A stretch of 5,159 bases of DNA from Octadecabacter sp. (GTDB taxonomy: Bacteria; Pseudomonadota; Alphaproteobacteria; Rhodobacterales; Rhodobacteraceae). Positions 1-4,466 of this stretch are shown piece by piece. The translations under genes and the position numbers were made by a program. The first letter of the stretch is position 1. Every line of letters starts with the position of its first letter. The stretch lies in contig JAHBAO020000251.1 of NCBI GenBank assembly GCA_018500065.2, positions 1 to 5,159 of the forward strand, in the 5' to 3' direction. The notes below the pieces were generated by a model. That model ran no database searches. It was not told the DNA's origin and worked only from the letters and a program-made list of their open reading frames with translations.

Positions 1-202
1 CCCGCCCGCCAGCTTTCTTAACCGCGTCTTCCAGCATTGGCCCAAGCGTCTTGCACGGCCCACACCAAGCCGCCCAAAAATCGACGATAATCGGAACCTC
101 GTTGGACGCTTCAATAACGTCTTGCATGAACGTGTCTTCGCTCACGTCCTTTACCAAATCAGTCGCCGCTGCGGGTTGTTGTCCGCCACCAAGTTCTATC
201 AT
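1..202 (-). CDS. Thioredoxin-domain protein, probably CnoX/YbbN-type co-chaperone (N-terminal 67 residues only)
   Basis: The visible part is the start of a thioredoxin fold. A beta strand (VPIIVDFW, residues 36-43) leads into the redox motif WCGPCK at residues 46-51, with both cysteines (C47, C50) present. The start is the ATG at 202-200, preceded by GGAG six bases upstream (212-209). About 18 residues precede the core thioredoxin domain, longer than in a classical TrxA, and this leader resembles what I recall of Rhodobacteraceae CnoX-like proteins of roughly 300 residues, which add C-terminal TPR repeats. CnoX proteins hold unfolding clients and pass them to DnaK or GroEL in the cytoplasm; alphaproteobacterial members, unlike the E. 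coli one, keep a WCGPC motif. The C-terminal part lies outside the window, so a plain thioredoxin cannot be excluded. Exonuclease III lies 130 bases upstream on the same strand. Confidence 0.85.
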   Translation of the reverse strand, partial: MIELGGGQQPAAATDLVKDVSEDTFMQDVIEASNEVPIIVDFWAAWCGPCKTLGPMLEDAVKKAGGR

Positions 203-235
203 TTCCGTCTCCGATTAGCGCATCTCGTTTGCGCC

Positions 236-264
236 TATATGGGCAAGCGCGCGCCAAAGTCCAA
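236..264 (-). promoter_or_regulatory. Weak candidate sigma-70 promoter for the thioredoxin/CnoX gene
   Basis: On the minus strand, TTGGAC (264-259) is followed after 17 bases by CATATA (241-236). The -35 matches consensus at three of six positions and the -10 at three of six; TATAGG (two bases further on) matches four of six but with 19-base spacing. Transcription would begin near 229, giving a leader of under 30 bases to the ATG at 202. The 130-base gap after exonuclease III makes a separate promoter reasonable, but read-through from exonuclease III is also possible because no terminator is visible there. Confidence 0.3.
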
Positions 265-285
265 GGGCCAGCTGTACGTACGCGG

Positions 286-314
286 TGTGTACAGGTTGTG
301 TTCGCAATGTGTAC
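286..314. repeat. Direct repeat of TGTGTAC, 22 bases apart, upstream of the thioredoxin/CnoX gene
   Basis: TGTGTAC occurs at 286-292 and 308-314, a 22-base step equal to about two helical turns. A third shorter TGTAC lies at 273-277, within a GTACGTAC palindrome (274-281). All sit just upstream of the candidate promoter at 264-236 (minus strand). This geometry is compatible with an activator or repressor binding site, but the motif matches no regulator I can name and the repeats are short. Confidence 0.3.
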
Positions 315-332
315 GCTGTGTGCCTCGGGTTT

Positions 333-1121
333 TTACAGGTCAAACGTCGCAAAAACCGGCGCATGGTCGCTGGGCTGCTCCCAGCCCCGAACTGCACGAA
401 TTACGCGGCTGGAATGGGCAGCATTTGCGATGTCCGGCGTCGCCCAAACGTGGTCCAAGCGGCGGCCCTTATCGGCCTGGTCCCAATCCTTCGCGCGGTA
501 GCTCCACCAGCTGTATAGCTTGCCCTCCGGCACGTCCGCACGGGTCACATCAACCCAAGCACCAGCCGCTTGCGTTTCCGCAAGTGCCTCGACCTCAACA
601 GGGGTGTGACTGACGATCTTCAGCAGCTTCTTGTGGTCCCAAACATCATCCTCACGTGGGGCGATATTCAAATCCCCCACAAGGATCGCTTTCTGCGGCG
701 TGTTTGCCTTAAAATAATCCCGCATTTCAGACAGATAGTCGAGTTTTTGGCCGAATTTTTCGTTGATCTCGCGGTTCGGTTTATCGCCCCCCGCAGGCAC
801 ATAAAAGTTGTGAACCGTCACGCCATTTTCCAGCCGCCCCGCGATGTGGCGGGCATGGCCAAGGGATGCAAAATCCTGCGCGTCGACTTCCTCAATTGCC
901 ATTCTAGAAAAGATCGCAACGCCGTTGTAGCCCTTCTGCCCGCGCGCAACCATGTGGCGATAACCAAGGGAATGAAACTGCTCCAGCGGGATCTTTTCGA
1001 CAGGACTTTTACACTCCTGCAAACACAGCACATCCGGCGCTTCCTCGGTCATCAAACGCGCAACCAAACCCTCGCGCAACCGAACTGAGTTGATATTCCA
1101 AGTGGCGAGCGTGAAGGGCAT
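333..1121 (-). CDS. xthA: Exodeoxyribonuclease III / AP endonuclease
   Basis: A complete 262-residue ExoIII-family enzyme, the usual length. It cuts DNA 5' to abasic sites and trims damaged 3' ends in base-excision repair, using a divalent metal. All catalytic positions of the family are visible: N9 (TWNINSVR), metal-binding E36 (LCLQE), Y107 (NFYVPAG), D150 and N152 (GDLNIAP), D223 (RRLDHVW), and the terminal SDHAPV with D252 and H253. The DNA-contacting YSWWSYR segment is at 203-209. The ATG at 1121 is well supported by AGGAG (1132-1128) six bases upstream. The aminotransferase gene ends 25 bases upstream on the same strand, so the two are probably co-transcribed; the thioredoxin/CnoX gene follows 130 bases downstream. 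A long antisense frame inside it (570-1088) shows no protein family features. Function is secure from conserved motifs. Confidence 0.97.
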   Translation of the reverse strand: MPFTLATWNINSVRLREGLVARLMTEEAPDVLCLQECKSPVEKIPLEQFHSLGYRHMVARGQKGYNGVAIFSRMAIEEVDAQDFASLGHARHIAGRLENGVTVHNFYVPAGGDKPNREINEKFGQKLDYLSEMRDYFKANTPQKAILVGDLNIAPREDDVWDHKKLLKIVSHTPVEVEALAETQAAGAWVDVTRADVPEGKLYSWWSYRAKDWDQADKGRRLDHVWATPDIANAAHSSRVIRAVRGWEQPSDHAPVFATFDL

Positions 1122-1146
1122 GAAATTCTCCTGATTTTTAAGAACT

Positions 1147-2289
1147 TTAGCTTGCCGCAGGTTGCTTTGCCAGCCACTGCGACACCCGTTCTAACCCTTC
1201 TTTCAGAACTTGCGGGTAACATGCAAATCCGATCCGCACATACCCCTCAACGCCCAGCGCCGACCCCGGTGTAAACATAACGCCCGTGTCTTTTAACAAC
1301 GCAACACATTGATCATACGATGAAATACCAAGATTAAGCGCCACAAACGCCGTAGTTCCGGCTTTTGGCTTTATATACCGTGCCTTAGGCTCGCCCTGCA
1401 CCCACGCGTCCAACACCGCAAGGTTGCCGCGCGTGATCTCGTGTGAGCGTTCCAAAATCACGTCCTTGGCGTCTAACGCCATCGCCGCGAAATAATCATC
1501 CACCATACCAACGCTGATCGTGGTGTAGTCGCGATGGACTTCGCAATTATCAAGCAAGCTCTCAGGTCCAACAATCCACCCCAGCCTTAACCCAGCCAGT
1601 GAAAACGCCTTAGACGTCGACCCAGTCGAAATTCCCTTGTCATAGACATCAACAATCGACGGCACAGGGTCCCCCTGCTCCGTCCCGCGATAAACCTCAT
1701 CACACAGTACCCACGCCCCAACGGATCGCGCGATCTCGGCCACCCGTTCCAACCCGTCACGCTCAATCAGCGCACCCGTTGGATTGTTAGGGTTGGTCAA
1801 AGCGATCACCTTCGTGGCAGGCGTCATCGCTGCCGCAACGGCGTCCCAATCCGGCAACCAGCTGCCCGCCTCACTCAACGCAACCTCCGTCACTTCAGCC
1901 CCCAAGGATCGCGGAATCGCCGTGTGTTGTTGATAGGTCGGCGTTACCGCCACCACATGATCAGGTCTTTCGTCAACGCCCCCCGCCCCCACAAGCGTCT
2001 GATAAACCATATGATTTGCACCAATCGTCCCATGCGTGATCAGCACATTCTCAGCGCGCTGATCCGCAAACATCCCTGCCACCAAGCCGCGCAACCGCGT
2101 CGATCCACGAATCTCCCCGTAGGTCATCTGCATCCTGGCCAACTCGCTCGGCATCTGCTGCGTCGTTCCTGCCATTTGCATCAATTCAGCCAAGGTCAAT
2201 GACGCCACACAGGTCTCCGCCAAATTCAGCTCACACTTGGTCTCCCAAGCGTTCATCCATTGCTCAACCCCAAACGGTTCGATTTTCAT
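1147..2289 (-). CDS. PLP-dependent class I/II (fold type I) aminotransferase, substrate unknown
   Basis: A complete 380-residue fold type I enzyme, expected to be cytoplasmic and to use pyridoxal phosphate. Visible landmarks in order: Y119 in TPTYQQH (likely ring contact), the NPNNPTG loop at 166-172, D197 in CDEVY (binds the pyridine nitrogen), the Schiff-base lysine K227 in STGSTSK, R235 in AGLRLGW (phosphate contact), and R352 in YVRIGF, the usual arginine for the substrate carboxylate. It therefore looks catalytically intact and probably acts on an amino acid. The N-terminal segment (EQWMNAWE, NLAET) resembles a subgroup often annotated simply as aminotransferase, to which capreomycidine-synthase-like enzymes may be related, but the substrate cannot be read from sequence. 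The ATG at 2289 has AGGGAG (2302-2297) seven bases upstream. Exonuclease III follows 25 bases later, probably in one transcript. A palindrome overlaps the ribosome-binding region and could be a control site. Confidence 0.93.
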   Translation of the reverse strand: MKIEPFGVEQWMNAWETKCELNLAETCVASLTLAELMQMAGTTQQMPSELARMQMTYGEIRGSTRLRGLVAGMFADQRAENVLITHGTIGANHMVYQTLVGAGGVDERPDHVVAVTPTYQQHTAIPRSLGAEVTEVALSEAGSWLPDWDAVAAAMTPATKVIALTNPNNPTGALIERDGLERVAEIARSVGAWVLCDEVYRGTEQGDPVPSIVDVYDKGISTGSTSKAFSLAGLRLGWIVGPESLLDNCEVHRDYTTISVGMVDDYFAAMALDAKDVILERSHEITRGNLAVLDAWVQGEPKARYIKPKAGTTAFVALNLGISSYDQCVALLKDTGVMFTPGSALGVEGYVRIGFACYPQVLKEGLERVSQWLAKQPAAS

Positions 2290-2290
2290 G

Positions 2291-2322
2291 ACAGTACTCC
2301 CTTGGCACCAATGGAACAGTAC
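2291..2322. promoter_or_regulatory. Candidate operator: imperfect palindrome between ACAGTAC direct repeats, at the aminotransferase translation start
   Basis: A 16-base imperfect palindrome lies at 2299-2314: CCCTTGG and CCAATGG arms around CA, with a perfect TTGGCACCAA core at 2302-2311. It is bracketed by two copies of ACAGTAC (2291-2297 and 2316-2322), 25 bases apart. On the minus strand the left edge overlaps the Shine-Dalgarno AGGGAG of the aminotransferase. The loop is too small for a stable RNA hairpin at the core, so a DNA-binding site is the more likely reading. No regulator is identified. Confidence 0.3.
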
Positions 2323-2384
2323 AACTCACTAAGGTCCATCCCCACATCTTCCCCTTTGCCTTTGTTTCACAAATATCCCGGGGA

Positions 2385-2408
2385 GTCCGCAGGACGGGGC
2401 AGCGCCCC
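2385..2408. repeat. Tandem small GC-rich inverted repeats, possible dispersed intergenic element
   Basis: Two adjoining perfect hairpins are visible: GTCC-GCA-GGAC (2385-2395) and GGGGC-AGC-GCCCC (2396-2408). The second is followed on the plus strand by TCTTTTCT (2409-2416), which gives it the look of a weak plus-strand terminator although no plus-strand gene ends here. The flanking sequence (TTTGTTTCACAAATATCCCGG, starting at 2361) plus these hairpins resembles a family of intergenic sequences I recall from Roseobacter-group genomes. The copy number cannot be seen in this window. Confidence 0.45.
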
Positions 2409-2429
2409 TCTTTTCTACCGCCAACACAT

Positions 2430-2459
2430 AAAAAAGCCCCGACCACTAAAGGCCGGGGC
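2430..2459 (-). terminator. Intrinsic terminator for minus-strand transcription, downstream of the response regulator
   Basis: On the minus strand GCCCCGGCC (2459-2451) pairs with GGTCGGGGC (2444-2436) around a six-base loop, followed directly by six T residues (2435-2430). The stem is nine pairs long in minus-strand RNA because the one irregular position is a G-U wobble; in plus-strand RNA the same position is an A-C mismatch and there is no T-run, so the direction is clear. It would end transcripts of the response regulator, or of any short RNA started between 2550 and 2460, and separates that gene from the aminotransferase. Confidence 0.9.
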
Positions 2460-2502
2460 AAGTCCAACAGGGAGAAAGGGAAGAAACCCCACCTAAAGGA
2501 AC
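2430..2502 (-). ncRNA. Candidate FNR-controlled small RNA, about 70 nt (hypothetical)
   Basis: A perfect FNR-type site centred at 2543.5 would place a class II start near 2502 on the minus strand; TAGAAG (2510-2505) is a possible -10, four of six consensus bases, and would shift the start to about 2498. Transcription from there reaches the strong terminator at 2459-2430 with no ORF of note. The middle of the RNA has an 18-base all-pyrimidine run (2486-2469) including CTCCCT, which is complementary to AGGGAG-type ribosome-binding sites. The alternative is that this is only the 3' untranslated region of the response regulator mRNA, or a processed fragment of it. There is no transcript evidence here. 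Confidence 0.35.
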
Positions 2503-2536
2503 CTCTTCTAGCTAGCCCGCATCAGCGGACACAGCC

Positions 2537-2550
2537 TTGATCTGCATCAA
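2537..2550. promoter_or_regulatory. Perfect FNR/FnrL-type binding site (TTGAT-N4-ATCAA)
   Basis: The sequence TTGATCTGCATCAA (plus strand) matches the FNR consensus TTGAT-N4-ATCAA at all ten defined positions; FnrL of Rhodobacterales recognises essentially the same box. It overlaps the stop codon TGA (2549-2547) of the response regulator. An exact match is unlikely by chance in 5 kb (roughly one in 200 by simple base counting). No protein-coding start lies within the usual distance on either strand, which points to a non-coding transcript, to a role in termination or DNA structure, or to chance. Confidence 0.5.
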
Positions 2551-3233
2551 GCAACGAGGCGATAGCCGCCGCTTTCTGTCACCAACAAGCGTGCATTGCT
2601 GGGGTCAGGTTCAATCTTTTGGCGCAGACGATAAATATGGGTCTCAAGCGTGTGCGTCGTCACACCCGCGTTGTAGCCCCAAACCTCATGAAGCAAGACA
2701 TCTCGCGCCACGACGCCCTCTGTGGCACGGTAAAGAAACTTTAGAATATTCGTCTCTTTCTCGGTCAAACGAATCTTCTTTTCTTCTTCGGTAATCAGCA
2801 TCTTTTGCGCCGGCTGAAACGTATATGGCCCAAGCGTAAATACCGCATCCTCAGATTGCTCATGTGTTCGAAGCTGCGCACGAATACGCGCCAAAAGCAC
2901 AGGAAACTTGAACGGCTTAGTGACATAATCATTGGCCCCCGCATCAAGCCCAAGGATCGTATCACTATCCCCGTCATGACCCGTCAGCATCACAATCGGG
3001 CATTTCACGCCTTGTTTGCGCATCAAGCGGCACAACTCGCGACCATCAGTATCAGGAAGGCCGACATCCAGTATCACCAGATCATAAAGCCCTTCTTTGG
3101 CTTTCGTCATCGCTTCAGCGCCATTGCCCGCTTCAAAGACATCAAAGTCTTCGGTCATAAGCAGTTGTTCTCCCAGCGCCTCGCGCAGGTCCTCGTCATC
3201 ATCGACAAGCAGAATTTTCTTGAGTTGTGCCAT
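2547..3233 (-). CDS. OmpR/PhoB-family response regulator transcription factor, CenR-like
   Basis: A complete 228-residue two-domain regulator. The receiver domain (about 5-120) has the acidic pocket D11-D12, the phosphoacceptor D56 (VILDVGLPD), T84 (MLTG) and K106 (TKPF), so phosphorylation by a histidine kinase is expected. The winged-helix DNA-binding domain (about 131-228) contains RLTEKETNILKFLYRA and the recognition-helix region THTLETHIYRLRQKI, ending GGYRLVA. The C-terminal domain closely resembles, from memory, the alphaproteobacterial CenR group, an envelope and cell-division regulator essential in Caulobacter and Rhodobacter; I infer this and cannot confirm orthology. ATG 3233 is preceded by AAGGAG (3248-3243), nine bases away. 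No kinase gene is adjacent, so it is an orphan in this window. It is divergent from ribA across 153 bases and is followed by an FNR-type box over its stop codon and an intrinsic terminator. Confidence 0.95.
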   Translation of the reverse strand: MAQLKKILLVDDDEDLREALGEQLLMTEDFDVFEAGNGAEAMTKAKEGLYDLVILDVGLPDTDGRELCRLMRKQGVKCPIVMLTGHDGDSDTILGLDAGANDYVTKPFKFPVLLARIRAQLRTHEQSEDAVFTLGPYTFQPAQKMLITEEEKKIRLTEKETNILKFLYRATEGVVARDVLLHEVWGYNAGVTTHTLETHIYRLRQKIEPDPSNARLLVTESGGYRLVA

Positions 3234-3266
3234 TACTGGTATCTCCTTCGTTGTAGCTTAGATGTG

Positions 3267-3295
3267 TTGAGATACGTGTTCACACAAGATTTATG
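3267..3295 (+). promoter_or_regulatory. Candidate sigma-70 promoter for ribA
   Basis: TTGAGA (3267-3272) matches the -35 consensus at five of six positions and is followed after exactly 17 bases by TTTATG (3290-3295), a weak -10. Transcription would start near 3302 and give a leader of about 85 bases before the ribA ATG. The leader shows no recognisable FMN riboswitch. No convincing promoter for the divergent response regulator could be assigned in the same gap. Confidence 0.4.
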
Positions 3296-3296
3296 G

Positions 3297-3348
3297 CAAC
3301 TTCTCACGCCGTCGTGTCGATTGTGGGGTAATTGTTTCAATTTCTCAC
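3297..3348. repeat. Pair of 11-base direct repeats (CAAYTTCTCAC) between the response regulator and ribA
   Basis: CAACTTCTCAC (3297-3307) and CAATTTCTCAC (3338-3348) agree at ten of eleven bases and are 41 bases apart, close to four helical turns. The first lies at the expected ribA transcription start and the second in its leader. Between them, AATTG-TTT-CAATT (3330-3342) forms a perfect inverted repeat partly overlapping the second copy. Together they could be a regulator-binding region serving one or both divergent genes; autoregulation by the response regulator is one possibility. Confidence 0.35.
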
Positions 3349-3386
3349 ACTTACAGGTATCGGAATAGAGCAATTAGAGGCCTTTT

Positions 3387-4466
3387 ATGACATTCGCACC
3401 AAACCTGACAGAACGTCTCGCCCGCGCCCGCGCTGACTTGCGCATGGGTGTGCCAGTGGTGGTGTCTGATCGGGAAGGCGATGCGATGGTTGTTTCTGCC
3501 GAAACCATCACGCAATCGCGGCTGACTAGTCTTACTGGGATGTCGCCAGTGCTTGCGATCACCGATCACCGCGCCAAAACGTTAAAGGTAGCGGCATACG
3601 ACGGTGACATCGCCCGCGTCGTTTTACCGGAAAACGCTGACATTAATTGGATCCACTCCACCGCGGATCCCTCTGATGATTTGAAAAGCCCGATGAAAGG
3701 CCCGTTCAAAACCGCACGCGACGGGACGGCTGCACCCCATCGGGCAGGGATTGCGCTGGCGAAGTCCGCGCGGCTTCTGCCCGCATGTGTCGTTGTTCCA
3801 TTAGAAAATGGCGCAGCCTTTGCGGTTAAGCACGATCTTACGATCCTTGCGGCGAAGGTCATCCTGACAACGGACCTGTCCCCGCTTCACCCCATTATTG
3901 CTGCACGTCTCCCGCTTGATGTGTCCGAAGCCGGACGACTTCACATTTTCCGCCCCGAAGACGGCGGCGAAGAACACTATGCCGTCGAAATCGGCAGCCC
4001 GAACCGCGATGCACCCGTGTTGGCGCGGCTGCACTCTGCTTGTTTTACCGGTGATCTACTTGGCAGTTTGAAATGCGACTGCGGCCCGCAACTGCGTGGC
4101 GCAATGGCGCACATGGGGGCTGAAGGCGCTGGCGTGCTTTTATACCTCAATCAAGAAGGGCGCGGCATTGGCCTCGCCAACAAGATGCGTGCTTATTCAT
4201 TGCAGGATCAAGGCTTTGATACCGTCGAAGCAAACCACCGTCTTGGGTTCGCCGACGATGAACGCGATTTTCGGATCGGGGCTGAAATCCTACGCAAAAT
4301 GGGGTTCAACCAAGTTCGCCTGCTCACCAACAACCCCGCTAAAATCGCCAAGCTCGAAAGCTGCGGATTAAAGGTGACAGAGCGCGTGCCGCTCAAGGTT
4401 GGCGAAAACCGCCACAACGAAGCCTATCTCGCGACCAAGGCAACCAAATCCGGCCACCTTCTTTAG
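3387..4466 (+). CDS. ribA: GTP cyclohydrolase II with vestigial RibB-like N-terminal domain
   Basis: A complete 359-residue protein that opens the GTP ring to release formate and pyrophosphate, the first step of riboflavin synthesis. The C-terminal half (about 180-359) aligns well with E. coli RibA: zinc cysteines C219, C230, C232 (HSACFTGDLLGSLKCDCG), NQEGRGIGLANK at 255-266, Y270, D291 and R293 (LGFADDERDF), LLTNNPAKI, and the terminal GHLL. The N-terminal half (about 8-70) resembles the start of 3,4-dihydroxy-2-butanone-4-phosphate synthase (GVPVVVSDREGDAMVVSAET), but the catalytic DRENEGD stretch is shortened to DREGD (28-32) and the later RibB glycine/histidine motif is missing, so RibB activity is not expected. 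E. coli RibA lacks this front half (196 residues). The ATG at 3387 has AGAGG (3376-3380) six bases upstream. The stop codon overlaps that of the convergent transporter by four bases. Confidence 0.95.
   Translation: MTFAPNLTERLARARADLRMGVPVVVSDREGDAMVVSAETITQSRLTSLTGMSPVLAITDHRAKTLKVAAYDGDIARVVLPENADINWIHSTADPSDDLKSPMKGPFKTARDGTAAPHRAGIALAKSARLLPACVVVPLENGAAFAVKHDLTILAAKVILTTDLSPLHPIIAARLPLDVSEAGRLHIFRPEDGGEEHYAVEIGSPNRDAPVLARLHSACFTGDLLGSLKCDCGPQLRGAMAHMGAEGAGVLLYLNQEGRGIGLANKMRAYSLQDQGFDTVEANHRLGFADDERDFRIGAEILRKMGFNQVRLLTNNPAKIAKLESCGLKVTERVPLKVGENRHNEAYLATKATKSGHLL

Noticed and set aside
122..613. A 163-codon plus-strand frame across the thioredoxin start, the gap and the end of exonuclease III.
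   Set aside because: It overlaps two well-supported genes antisense and its translation is rich in Cys, Arg and Pro with no domain character.
570..1088. A 172-codon plus-strand reading frame inside exonuclease III.
   Set aside because: It lies fully antisense to a gene with all catalytic motifs, has no convincing ribosome site or family features, and is a by-product of the codon pattern of the real gene.
2396..2416. GGGGC/GCCCC hairpin with TCTTTTCT as a plus-strand terminator.
   Set aside because: No plus-strand gene ends here and the stem is only five pairs; it fits better as part of the GC-rich intergenic repeat.
2260..2496. Short frames on both strands through the intergenic stretch (plus 2260-2496, minus 2264-2467).
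   Set aside because: They run through the terminator, the GC-rich hairpins and the aminotransferase start region, and neither translation looks like a folded or membrane protein.
2537..2550. FNR box as a direct activator of the aminotransferase gene.
   Set aside because: It is about 250 bases from the aminotransferase ATG and a strong terminator in the same direction lies between them, so direct activation by a promoter at the box would be cut off.
2805..3368. A 187-codon plus-strand frame antisense to the response regulator and extending towards ribA.
   Set aside because: It mirrors a complete conserved regulator and lacks any recognisable domain; a plus-strand gene here would also clash with the ribA promoter region.
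3302..3386. An FMN riboswitch in the ribA leader.
   Set aside because: The leader is only about 85 bases and shows none of the conserved FMN aptamer segments or a multi-stem layout.
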